Shown here piece after piece: positions 8,545 through 16,380 of a stretch of 64,000 nt of DNA. The notes under the pieces are model-generated. The model did not search any database. It had not been told where the DNA came from and was given only the letters and a program-made list of their open reading frames with translations. The DNA comes from JAIUNP01 sp020161975 (GTDB taxonomy: Bacteria; Pseudomonadota; Alphaproteobacteria; Rhizobiales; Beijerinckiaceae): NCBI GenBank assembly GCA_036745275.1, contig DAIOGK010000003.1, forward strand, positions 124,001-188,000. The letters run 5' to 3'. The position numbers and the translations under genes were made by a program. How positions within the stretch are numbered: the stretch's first letter is position 1; each line of letters starts with the position of its first letter.

Positions 8545-9486
8545 TCAGTCGAACAGGCTCGACACGCTCTCTTCATGCGCCGTTCGGGCAATCGCATCGC
8601 CGATCAGCGAACCGATCGAGATGACGCGGATGTTCTTGGCGACGCGCACTGCCTCGGTGGGCTGGATCGAATCGGTGATGACCAATTCTTTCAGGCGCGA
8701 ACCGGCGATGCGGGCCACCGCGCCGCCGGAGAGAACACCGTGCGTGATATAGGCGTAGACTTCCTTTGCGCCCTTTTCGAGCAGAGCATCGGCGGCGTTG
8801 CAGAGCGTGCCGCCCGAATCCACGATGTCGTCGACCAGGATGCAGGAACGCCCTGTGACATCGCCGATGATGTTCATCACCTCGCTCTCGCCGGGGCGCT
8901 CGCGGCGCTTGTCGACGATGGCAAGCGGCGCATCAATGCGACGGGCGAGGGCGCGGGCGCGCACGACGCCGCCAACGTCCGGCGAAACGACCATGACGTT
9001 GTTGGTGTCCATCCGCTCCTGCACATCGCGCACCATCACGGGGGCCGCAAAGAGGTTATCGGTGGGGATATCGAAGAAGCCCTGGATCTGCCCGGCGTGG
9101 AGATCCAGCGTCAGCACGCGGTCGGCGCCGGCCTGGGTGATCATGTTGGCGACGAGTTTTGCGGAAATCGGCGTGCGGCCAGAAGCACGGCGATCCTGCC
9201 GGGCGTAGCCGAAATAGGGCACGACCGCCGTTATGCGGCGCGCGGAAGAGCGGCGCAACGCATCGATCATGATGAGCAGTTCCATCAGGTGGTCGTTGGT
9301 GGGAAACGAGGTCGACTGCACCACGAAAACGTCGCGACCGCGCACGTTTTCCTGAATCTCGACGAAGATTTCCATATCAGCGAAACGGCGAACCTGACAA
9401 ACCGTGAGCGGCTGGTTGAGATGCGCCGCGATGGCTTCCGCAAGCGGACGGTTCGAATTGCCCGCGACAAGCTGGATCGACGACAT
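8545..9486 (-). CDS. prs: ribose-phosphate pyrophosphokinase
   Basis: 313 aa, standard length. It makes PRPP from ribose-5-phosphate and ATP for nucleotide, His and Trp synthesis. Recognisable elements are the N-terminal IQLVAGNSNRPLAEAIA, the ATP/regulatory stretch PYFGYARQDRR, the flexible-loop region DLHAGQIQGFFDIPTDNL and the PRPP-binding motif CILVDDIVDSGGTL. It heads a minus-strand run with the Cys-cluster protein. The ATG at 9486 is preceded by AGGAGAAC. Confidence 0.97.
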   Translation of the reverse strand: MSSIQLVAGNSNRPLAEAIAAHLNQPLTVCQVRRFADMEIFVEIQENVRGRDVFVVQSTSFPTNDHLMELLIMIDALRRSSARRITAVVPYFGYARQDRRASGRTPISAKLVANMITQAGADRVLTLDLHAGQIQGFFDIPTDNLFAAPVMVRDVQERMDTNNVMVVSPDVGGVVRARALARRIDAPLAIVDKRRERPGESEVMNIIGDVTGRSCILVDDIVDSGGTLCNAADALLEKGAKEVYAYITHGVLSGGAVARIAGSRLKELVITDSIQPTEAVRVAKNIRVISIGSLIGDAIARTAHEESVSSLFD

Positions 9487-9610
9487 CGAAGTTCTCCTGA
9501 AGGCAGGCGGGGGCGTCCCGTCACTGCGCGCCTCTTAGCAGCGCAACCGGCAGGGCTTCAACCCGGCTCGGGCAGAAGTTTGTAACAAATCGACAGTTCT
9601 TTGGGCGGAG

Positions 9611-10141
9611 TTAACGCGCCGAGGCGCTGGCTACGACCTGCCGGGGTGTTGCGGCGGGGGCGGGCACGCTTGCCTGATCGGCCAGATATCCGCCAACCTC
9701 ATCAAGACTGCGGGCGGCAGCACGGCGAATGGCTGTATCGTCAACAAGCGACCAGGGATCGGTCGCCGAACCCCTGAGAGGCTCGCTGCCCTCGGCGCGG
9801 CGGGCGCGCTGAAGACGCGAATCGAACACATCGAACACCCAGGCGAGGCGGTTGCCCCCCTCTGCCGTATAAGCGTTGAAATAGCCGCGCAGCTTGTAGC
9901 GCGGCGCGCCCGCAGCATCGACGATGGCGATGTCGCGGGCCTGGGCCTCGCTGGCGAGCGCCGCTGAAAACCGTGGCGCGACCGATTCAGGCATCCCTTG
10001 CAGGGATTCCACGGCAACGGGCACGGTGGGGCCGACGGAAATCCGGCGCTGGGGCGCAGAGGCGAGATCAAGCGTCGAATCCTGGCAGGCGCCGAGGGCA
10101 GCGCATAATGCGACGGCAATGATCAGCTTTCGTCCCGGCAT
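9611..10141 (-). CDS. hypothetical lipoprotein
   Basis: 176 aa. The N-terminus MPGRKLIIAVALCAALGACQ is a clear lipoprotein signal peptide with lipobox LGAC (Cys at residue 19), so the product should be lipid-anchored in the envelope. The rest is a soluble domain with YKLRGYFNAYTAEGGNRLAW and VFDVFDSRLQRARR, then an Ala/Pro-rich tail. I do not recognise the family. The gene stands alone between prs and the M24 gene, all on the minus strand. Confidence 0.75.
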   Translation of the reverse strand: MPGRKLIIAVALCAALGACQDSTLDLASAPQRRISVGPTVPVAVESLQGMPESVAPRFSAALASEAQARDIAIVDAAGAPRYKLRGYFNAYTAEGGNRLAWVFDVFDSRLQRARRAEGSEPLRGSATDPWSLVDDTAIRRAAARSLDEVGGYLADQASVPAPAATPRQVVASASAR

Positions 10142-10187
10142 GGATCGACGCCTCCCCGCGTCAACACTCCCTTAACCGTCTTTATCC

Positions 10188-11339
10188 TCAGCGGATCACC
10201 AAGTCGAGGGCGGGAATGTTGAGTGGTTCGGCGCCGGTTTCGGTCACAAGGCAGGTGCGGCCAAGGCACATCGCCGTCTCACTGTCCGAATCCATCAGAA
10301 TCATGTGGCAGAACATCACCATGCCGGGTTCCAGAACCCAGGGGTTGTTCTCGTAGAACATCGGCCAGTCCATCCAGCTTGGTGTGAACTTCGCGCCGAG
10401 CGAATAACCGCAGGCGTTCAGGCGGTGGTTGGACAGGCCGTGGGCGGCAAAAATGCGGGCATGGGCGGCAAAGACATCGCCTGCCGTTCGGCCCGGCTTC
10501 AGTTCGGCCTCGCAGGCCATGAGCGCCTCACGCGCAGCGGCATGGTAGGGCCGGTGGTTAGGGCGGGGCCTGCCCACAATGTGAGTGCGCATGGCGGCGG
10601 CATGGTAGTGGCGGAAAACACCGGCAAATTCGAGCGTGATCTGATCATCGGCATCGAGCTTGCGGCGCCCGGCCTTGTAACGGCAGAGGAGCGCATCGCG
10701 GCCCGAACCAATGATAAATTCGTTGGCGGGATAATCGCCGCCGCCCCGGAAGATGGCGTTGTGCTGGGCGGCGAGAATGTCGCCTTCGTCCGCACCGCCC
10801 TCCAAAAGTGCGATGGCTGCCAGATCCGCCGCGTCCGACAGGCGGGCCGCCTCGCGGACGTAGATGATCTCTTCGGCTGATTTGACCGCGCGCAGGCGCG
10901 TGATGATCGACGATTCGTCTACGAGCGTTGCAAAGCCGGTAAATGCCGCATCAAGTTTCCGGCCATTGGCGGCAACGAGGCCATAACTCTCATATTCGAC
11001 GCCGATGTGCTTGCCGGCAAGTCCGAGCCCTGCCGCGATGTCCTTCAAAGCGAGGGCAGGGGCGGCATCGGGTGCATCCTTCCAAATGCGGATGTCGGTG
11101 AGCGTCGAGGTCAATTCAGCCTGTCGAAGATCCGCCGAGCGGGTCAGCAAAACCATCCGGCCATCGGCCCGGACGACGAGGCACTGGAAAAAGCAGAAGC
11201 CGAAAGTGTCGTAGCCGGTGAGCCAGTACATGCTCTCCTGCTGGAACAGGAACAGGGCATCAAGCCCCCGCGCGGCCATCGCGGCCTTTGTGGCGGCGAG
11301 GCGACGGGCAAATTCATCCTTCGTGAAATGCAAGGCCAT
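10188..11339 (-). CDS. M24 (creatinase/aminopeptidase P fold) protein, metal ligands lost
   Basis: 383 aa. An N-terminal creatinase-like domain (1-145) is followed by a pita-bread M24 domain (150-375). The fold is evident from RLRAVKSAEEIIYVREAARL, the Gly-rich strand positions and CLVTETG near the end. The five usual metal ligands all appear replaced by eye: Glu237 and Ala248 stand where Asp/Asp belong (LEFAGVFRHYHAAAMRT), Tyr for His in CGYSLG, His for Glu in MVMFCHMIL, and Gly for the last Glu. This suggests a metal-free enzyme of the creatinase or related amidinohydrolase/lyase kind, and not a dipeptidase. The substrate is unknown. Confidence 0.8.
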   Translation of the reverse strand: MALHFTKDEFARRLAATKAAMAARGLDALFLFQQESMYWLTGYDTFGFCFFQCLVVRADGRMVLLTRSADLRQAELTSTLTDIRIWKDAPDAAPALALKDIAAGLGLAGKHIGVEYESYGLVAANGRKLDAAFTGFATLVDESSIITRLRAVKSAEEIIYVREAARLSDAADLAAIALLEGGADEGDILAAQHNAIFRGGGDYPANEFIIGSGRDALLCRYKAGRRKLDADDQITLEFAGVFRHYHAAAMRTHIVGRPRPNHRPYHAAAREALMACEAELKPGRTAGDVFAAHARIFAAHGLSNHRLNACGYSLGAKFTPSWMDWPMFYENNPWVLEPGMVMFCHMILMDSDSETAMCLGRTCLVTETGAEPLNIPALDLVIR

Positions 11340-11393
11340 GGCTGTGCTCCCGGACTAGATCGGAGCGACGGTGGCACAAGGACGCGGGTTTTG

Positions 11394-11429
11394 AAAACGA
11401 AAACCCCACCGCGTATTCCAGCGGCGGGG
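11394..11429 (-). terminator. rho-independent terminator in leader of M24 gene
   Basis: On the minus strand, CCCCGCCGC - TGGAATAC - GCGGTGGGG forms a 9-bp stem with one G-U pair, followed directly by TTTTCGTTTT. It lies about 55 bp upstream of the M24 start codon and downstream of no clear gene, so it may be an attenuator or the end of a short leader RNA. Confidence 0.65.
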
Positions 11430-11762
11430 TCTCGCATGATCCTCAGCGCTTGGGGGCGATCAGCGCGCGAGGCTCAATACTACTCTGGATCTCGATACCG
11501 GCGGGCTGGTCACTGCCCTGTCGATGCTGGGTTTCCTTCTAAGGCTTCTGTCGCCGGACGAATGTGCGCAGCCGCACATCGCTGGTTTCCAGCCATAAAC
11601 CATGCCTCTTCAGCGTTCCTTTGCGGTTTTTGCCTAGGGTTCCCTTGGGTCAATCATAATATCGGGTGTGGCGTGCAGGGACTTCGGCAGAAAATCGGCC
11701 TCGGGTTGAACCTTTTTCGTGGCAAGGCCGAGCCGGAACCAGTCTTCGAGGGGCGGCATCTG
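11430..11762. other. intergenic region between divergent M24 and AAA+ genes
   Basis: No convincing protein gene. On the minus strand there are only short frames: 11460-11603 (47 codons, ATG, beginning MVYGWKPAMCGCAH) and 11510-11596 (28 codons). A third frame, ending IEPRALIAPKR at 11442, has no start codon but GC-rich third positions. All end just before the terminator at 11394-11429. On the plus strand this region must contain the AAA+ promoter. An in-frame GTG at 11673 could add 30 residues to that protein. Confidence 0.4.
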
Positions 11763-14048
11763 ATGTTTCCGCTGGCCGGGCAGGAACCGTTCCAGGCCTA
11801 TCCGCGCGTCATCGGCGAGGTGGCGCCCGATGCACTGCCGGGCTGGTCGATCGGTGCCTTGCACAAGCGTGTACCTGAGGATCTGGCGCGTCTGGTTTCG
11901 CCTTCGCCGCTCGATGCGGAAACCACTGTCAAGGCGTTCGTGACGCGGCTCGACTTCTACCGCACCAAGATGCTCGACTATCAGGAGCGGGTGACGCGCA
12001 GCGGCAATGCGCAGACATCGCTCGAAAACTACATCCGGCTCGTCTACATCCAGCTTTTCAATGAAATCGCGACGGTTTTCCGGCTGGATCTCACCCTCGA
12101 CGGCATTGCCGCCATGCGCGCGGAAGCCTTCGTGCGGGTGATCCGGCAGGTGAAGCTGATGACCACCGCTGACCTCATCAAGGTCGCCGATCTCATCCAG
12201 GATGAGGTCCTGAACGCCATCATTGCGCGCTCGGGCTGGATTTTGAACGGCGACAATGGCCCGGCGGTGGCAGCGCTTGCGCGCCCTGCCGCGATCCTGC
12301 CGCCGACCACGCCTTCAGGACCGGTGGCTGCGGCTGCGCCTGCCCCGGTTGCTGCGCCGATCCTGCCCCCTGCTGCTGCCCCGGCTCCGGCCGCGGCCCA
12401 AACCGCACCGCAGCCGGTCGAGGCTGCGTCTGCGCCAATCGCCGAGGCCGGCGATGCGATGCAGCGGCTGGAGGCTCTCATCGGCCTCACCGAAGTGAAA
12501 ACCGAGCTCGCATCGCTGAAAGCGCTGATGCTGGCCAACCAGCGCCGCCGCGCGCAAGGGCTGCCGGTGGCGCCCGTCTCCTCGCATCTTGTGTTCACCG
12601 GCAATCCGGGCACAGGCAAGACCACCGTCGCGCGGCTGATTGGCGAGATCTACCGCGAACTCGGGGTCTGTGCCTCTGGCCATGTCGTCGAGGTGGACCG
12701 CTCCTCTCTGGTCGATGGTTATGTGGGCGGCACCGAGAAAAAGACGCGCGAGGCCATCGAAAAGGCGCTCGACGGCGTGCTGTTCATCGATGAAGCCTAC
12801 ACCCTTGCCAAGCCAGGCAGCACCTCGGACACAGGTATCGAGGCGATCAACACGCTGCTGAAGGCGATGGAGGATCATCGCGACCGGCTGACGGTGATCG
12901 TTGCCGGCTATCGTAACGAGATGCGCGCCTTCATTGATGCCAACCCGGGCATGAAATCGCGCTTCACCCGGCAGATCCACTTCGAGGACTACAATTCGGG
13001 CGAGTTGATGCAGATTTTCGAGGGGTTGTCGCGGGGCAACAAGCTCGAAATCGGCGATGACGCGCGTGACCGGATCAGCTTCGTGCTGAACGAGATGTAC
13101 CGCACCCGTGACGAGCAGTTCGGCAATGCCCGCGAGGTGCGGGCGTTTTTCGAAAACATGATCGAGCGGCAGGCGCAGCGTCTGTTCGCCCATCCGCAGG
13201 CCGACCCGAGCCGCTTCAGGGCGGCGGATGTGCCGGATCAGGGGTTTGTGAAGTCTCTGGATGTCACCGATGTGCTGGCGCGCCTCGACAAGATGATCGG
13301 GCTCGACGGGGTGAAGGCGGAAATTCGCAAGCTCGTCAATGTCGCGCGCGTCAACCAGCGCCGCACCGCGCAGGGCATGGCGCCGCTGCCGCTGAGCCTG
13401 CATCTCGTGTTCACCGGCAATCCCGGCACAGGTAAAACCACCGTGGCCCGACTGATCGGCGAGATCTACTCCGCGCTCGGGCTTGTGCGGCGCGGCCATG
13501 TCGTCGAAACTGATCGGGCCGGGCTCGTCGCGGGCTATGTCGGCCAGACGGCGGGCAAGACCAAGGACAAGGTGAAGGAGGCGCTCGACGGCGTGCTGTT
13601 CATCGACGAAGCCTATACGCTCAACGGCAGCGGTGGCACCGATTTCGGGCAGGAAGCCATCGACACGCTGTTGAAGGAAATGGAGGACAAGCGCGAGCGC
13701 CTTGCCGTCATCATCGCCGGTTATACCGACGAGATCGGCGGTTTCATTGACAGCAATCCGGGGCTGAAATCACGCTTTTCCCGCACCATCCATTTTGCCG
13801 ATTATACGCCGGACGAGATGATGGCGATTTTCTCGGCCCTGGCGAAGGGGCAGGGCTACATGCTCGACGAGGCCTCCCGCACCGCGCTGATGGTGCGGCT
13901 GACGGAGATGTACGAGACGCGCGGCAAGGATTTCGGCAACGGTCGCTCTGTGCGCCAACTGTTCGAGCAGGTTATCGAACGGCAGGCCGGGCGGGTCGTG
14001 GATGATCCCGATTGCGATGTCGCCGCGATCATCGCGGCGGATATCTAG
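11763..14048 (+). CDS. tandem CbbX/SpoVK-type AAA+ ATPase
   Basis: 761 aa from the ATG at 11763, which has GAGGGG nine bases upstream; the GTG at 11673 is an alternative. The helical N-terminal domain (1-160) is followed by an Ala/Pro linker (about 165-225) and two AAA+ modules of the CbbX subfamily. Both have intact Walker A (GNPGTGKTT at about 280 and 552), Walker B (LDGVLFIDEAYTL) and arginine-rich sensor regions (GMKSRFTRQIHF, GLKSRFSRTIHF). CbbX remodels red-type Rubisco, and SpoVK/EccA relatives act in sporulation or ESX secretion. None of those partners is nearby, so the client is unknown. Confidence 0.85.
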   Translation: MFPLAGQEPFQAYPRVIGEVAPDALPGWSIGALHKRVPEDLARLVSPSPLDAETTVKAFVTRLDFYRTKMLDYQERVTRSGNAQTSLENYIRLVYIQLFNEIATVFRLDLTLDGIAAMRAEAFVRVIRQVKLMTTADLIKVADLIQDEVLNAIIARSGWILNGDNGPAVAALARPAAILPPTTPSGPVAAAAPAPVAAPILPPAAAPAPAAAQTAPQPVEAASAPIAEAGDAMQRLEALIGLTEVKTELASLKALMLANQRRRAQGLPVAPVSSHLVFTGNPGTGKTTVARLIGEIYRELGVCASGHVVEVDRSSLVDGYVGGTEKKTREAIEKALDGVLFIDEAYTLAKPGSTSDTGIEAINTLLKAMEDHRDRLTVIVAGYRNEMRAFIDANPGMKSRFTRQIHFEDYNSGELMQIFEGLSRGNKLEIGDDARDRISFVLNEMYRTRDEQFGNAREVRAFFENMIERQAQRLFAHPQADPSRFRAADVPDQGFVKSLDVTDVLARLDKMIGLDGVKAEIRKLVNVARVNQRRTAQGMAPLPLSLHLVFTGNPGTGKTTVARLIGEIYSALGLVRRGHVVETDRAGLVAGYVGQTAGKTKDKVKEALDGVLFIDEAYTLNGSGGTDFGQEAIDTLLKEMEDKRERLAVIIAGYTDEIGGFIDSNPGLKSRFSRTIHFADYTPDEMMAIFSALAKGQGYMLDEASRTALMVRLTEMYETRGKDFGNGRSVRQLFEQVIERQAGRVVDDPDCDVAAIIAADI

Positions 14049-14058
14049 GCGCATGTCG

Positions 14059-14085
14059 AATGGCGCGGGACGCTCCCGCGCCATT
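14059..14085. terminator. bidirectional terminator between AAA+ gene and ilvE
   Basis: A perfect 12-bp inverted repeat, AATGGCGCGGGA - CGC - TCCCGCGCCATT, centred between two convergent stop codons (14048 and 14095). It has little U tract on either side, but position and symmetry favour a shared terminator. Confidence 0.7.
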
Positions 14086-14094
14086 TGAAATCGC

Positions 14095-14970
14095 TTACTT
14101 CGGCGTCACTTCCGCCGTGTAAGCCTCGATCAGGTTGCGGGTCAGCGCGCCGGGCTGGAAATTGTAGGGGCCGATCTCGCGCACCGGGGTTACTTCCGCC
14201 GCCGTACCGGTGATGAAGCACTCGGAGTAGTTCTTCAGGTCGTCCGGCATAATGCGCTTTTCCGTCACCGTGTAGCCGTTGCGGCGCGCAAGTTCGATCA
14301 CTGTCTGGCGGGTGATGCCGTCGAGGAAGCAATCCGCGATTGGCGTTTCAATCGCGCCATCCTTGACGAAGAAGATGTTGGCGCCGGTGCATTCGGCGAC
14401 GCGGCCCTGCCAGTCGAGCATCATGGCATCCGCATAGCCGTTGCGTTCGGCCTTGTGCTTGGAGATCGTGCAGATCATGTAAAGGCCAGCGGCCTTGGCA
14501 TGGGAGGGCGCGCAGGCCGGATCGGGGCGCTTGTAATCGGCGATGTCGAGGCGGATGCCCTGCATCTTGGTGTTGATGTCGAACATCGACGGCCAGGCCC
14601 AGACAGCGATGGCAACGTGAATCTTCGCCTGCTGGGCGGAAATCGCCATCATTTCCGAGCCGCGCCAGGCGACCGGGCGCACGTAGAGATCGCCGCCGCC
14701 ATTGTCGTCGATCACCTGCTGCTTGGCGACTTCCAGTTGCTCGACCGTGTAGGGGATCTCGAATCCGAGCAGTTCCGCCGACTTCAGGAACCGCTCGGTG
14801 TGCTCGCGCGATTTGAAGATCTTGCCGCCATAGGCGCGTTCGCCCTCGAAAACCGAACCGCCATAATGCAGTCCATGCGAGAGAACATGAAGTCTTGCCT
14901 CGCGCCAGGGGATCAATTTTCCGTCCAGCCAGATGGTCCCGTCACGATCATCAAACGGCAGCACTGACAT
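14095..14970 (-). CDS. ilvE: branched-chain amino acid aminotransferase
   Basis: 291 aa from the ATG at 14970, which has GGGAGAG upstream. A GTG at 14985 would add five residues. A fold-type IV PLP enzyme that interconverts Leu/Ile/Val and their keto acids. Family motifs are GTIWLDGKLIPWREARLHVL, HYGGSVFEGERAY, the catalytic-Lys region (DYKRPDPACAPSHAKAAGLY), CTGANIFFVKDG and GITRQTVIELA. It is divergent from the MarR-led regulatory operon, and its probable promoter overlaps the 27-bp inverted repeat. Confidence 0.95.
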   Translation of the reverse strand: MSVLPFDDRDGTIWLDGKLIPWREARLHVLSHGLHYGGSVFEGERAYGGKIFKSREHTERFLKSAELLGFEIPYTVEQLEVAKQQVIDDNGGGDLYVRPVAWRGSEMMAISAQQAKIHVAIAVWAWPSMFDINTKMQGIRLDIADYKRPDPACAPSHAKAAGLYMICTISKHKAERNGYADAMMLDWQGRVAECTGANIFFVKDGAIETPIADCFLDGITRQTVIELARRNGYTVTEKRIMPDDLKNYSECFITGTAAEVTPVREIGPYNFQPGALTRNLIEAYTAEVTPK

Positions 14971-15049
14971 GGCGGTCTCTCCCACAGGGTTTTGCAGTTA
15001 TTGGGTATGCGCGACGAAATCTGCTACCAAAGTCCGCGCCGGTGGACAA

Positions 15050-15078
15050 ACGGTAATCAGCGGCTGGAATTATGTCAA
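15050..15078 (-). promoter_or_regulatory. candidate ilvE promoter
   Basis: On the minus strand, TTGACA (15078-15073) is followed 17 bases later by TACCGT (15055-15050), about 80 bp upstream of the ilvE start. The -35 is perfect and the -10 poor. The -35 lies inside the inverted repeat, so a repressor bound there would block it. Confidence 0.4.
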
Positions 15079-15094
15079 CGACGCTGACATAATT
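15068..15094. promoter_or_regulatory. 27-bp inverted repeat, likely operator
   Basis: AATTATGTCA - ACGACGC - TGACATAATT is a perfect 10-bp inverted repeat with a 7-base spacer in the ilvE/MarR divergent promoter region. Size and symmetry fit a dimeric winged-helix regulator such as the adjacent MarR-type protein or the OmpR-type regulator. Confidence 0.65.
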
Positions 15095-15144
15095 TATGCC
15101 AGGATGCCCGGTGGTGCGGCAAGGATGGCGGGCAGGGAGATGGC

Positions 15145-15654
15145 ATGACGAATGCGGCAAGCGAAACGGTGGGCGGCGGGCGACATGACTCCACGGTGGC
15201 GGACGCACCGTCTGTAGCGTTCGTGGAACTGCTGTTCTTTGCCTATCGCGATTTTGTGGGCGAGCCAGACCGGATTCTGGTGCGTTACGGGTTCGGGCGG
15301 GCGCATCATCGTGTACTACATTTTGTGAACCGCAATCCGGGGCTGACGGTGGCCGAGCTTCTGGGCATTCTTGACATCACGAAACAGAGCCTCTCCCGGG
15401 TGCTGAAGGAGCTGGTGTCCGGCGGGTTCATCGAACAGCGGGCCGGAGATGCCGACCGGCGGCAGCGGCTGATGTTTCTGACAGTCAGCGGGCAAGCGCT
15501 GGCGCGCGAACTGCTGACTCTGCAAACGGCGCGGATCGAACGGGCACTGGGGGTGGCCGACGCACGAGACCGGGCGGCGGTGATGGCCTTTCTGACGGGA
15601 CTTTTGGATGCCGGGGCGGTTGTCCACCACACTGCCAACTGGGGAGACAACTGA
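15145..15654 (+). CDS. MarR-family regulator, PetP-like
   Basis: 169 aa. A winged-helix MarR domain spans about residues 40-135: HHRVLHFVNRNPGLTVAELL, then the recognition helix TKQSLSRVLKELVSGGFIEQ and the wing DRRQRLMFLT. The start at 15145 has GGGAGATGGC upstream. Its stop overlaps the start of the response regulator (TGATG), so the two are translationally coupled. In Rhodobacter the petP-petR pair has the same MarR plus OmpR layout. The relation here is inferred from layout and domain order only. Confidence 0.85.
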   Translation: MTNAASETVGGGRHDSTVADAPSVAFVELLFFAYRDFVGEPDRILVRYGFGRAHHRVLHFVNRNPGLTVAELLGILDITKQSLSRVLKELVSGGFIEQRAGDADRRQRLMFLTVSGQALARELLTLQTARIERALGVADARDRAAVMAFLTGLLDAGAVVHHTANWGDN

Positions 15655-16373
15655 TGGCGCGCGCCCCACTTTCGCTGGCTGATGATGCACCGCATGTGCT
15701 GGTTGTAGACGATGACAGCCGCATCCGGTCGCTGTTGTCACGGTTTCTCCAGTCGAACGGCTATCGCGTGACGACGGCGGCCCATGCGCTGGAGGCGCGC
15801 GATCATCTGCGCGGATTGAGTTTCGATCTGCTGGTGCTCGATGTCATGATGCCGGGGGAGAGCGGCTTTGATCTTGCTCGAAGCCTCCGGCAATCCTCAT
15901 CGGTGCCTATCCTGATGCTGACCGCCAGGGTTGAGGTGGATGACCGGTTGAAAGGCCTCGAGATCGGGGCGGATGATTATCTCGGTAAGCCGTTCGATCC
16001 GCGCGAACTGCTGCTGCGCATCAACTCGATCCTGCGCCGGGTGACGGCGCCGCCACCCATCACGGCGACCACGGGGCCCGAAGCGGTGCGCTTCGGCCCC
16101 TATCAGTTCCATCTTGTGCGGGGGGAATTGAAGCAGGGCGAGGAGATCGTAAAGATCACGGTGCGCGAACGTGACATCCTGCGGCAGCTTGCCCAGGCGC
16201 TCGGTGGAACCGTGGCGCGCGAGATGCTGGCCGATCCGGACAGTGCTGCCAACGAACGCACCATCGACGTGCAGATCAATCGCCTCAGGCGCAAGATCGA
16301 GGATGACGCGGCCAATCCGGCCTGGCTCCAGACGGTGCGCGGAATCGGCTACCGGCTGGCTGTGGATCCCTGA
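15654..16373 (+). CDS. OmpR-family response regulator, PetR-like
   Basis: 239 aa. The receiver domain (about 14-127) has the acidic pocket VLVVDDD, phosphoacceptor Asp63 in LVLDVMMPG, Thr90 and Lys112 in GKPFDP. The C-terminal winged-helix domain (about 150-237) ends with the typical IDVQINRLRRKIEDD and TVRGIGYRL. It should be phosphorylated by the kinase encoded 7 bp downstream. The MarR gene, this gene and the kinase form one operon. Confidence 0.93.
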   Translation: MARAPLSLADDAPHVLVVDDDSRIRSLLSRFLQSNGYRVTTAAHALEARDHLRGLSFDLLVLDVMMPGESGFDLARSLRQSSSVPILMLTARVEVDDRLKGLEIGADDYLGKPFDPRELLLRINSILRRVTAPPPITATTGPEAVRFGPYQFHLVRGELKQGEEIVKITVRERDILRQLAQALGGTVAREMLADPDSAANERTIDVQINRLRRKIEDDAANPAWLQTVRGIGYRLAVDP

Positions 16374-16380
16374 GGCGGGC

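Noticed and set aside
11007..11762. Upstream extension of the AAA+ protein
   Set aside because: It overlaps the 5' end of the M24 gene on the other strand and lacks domain character. The ATG at 11763 has GAGGGG upstream.
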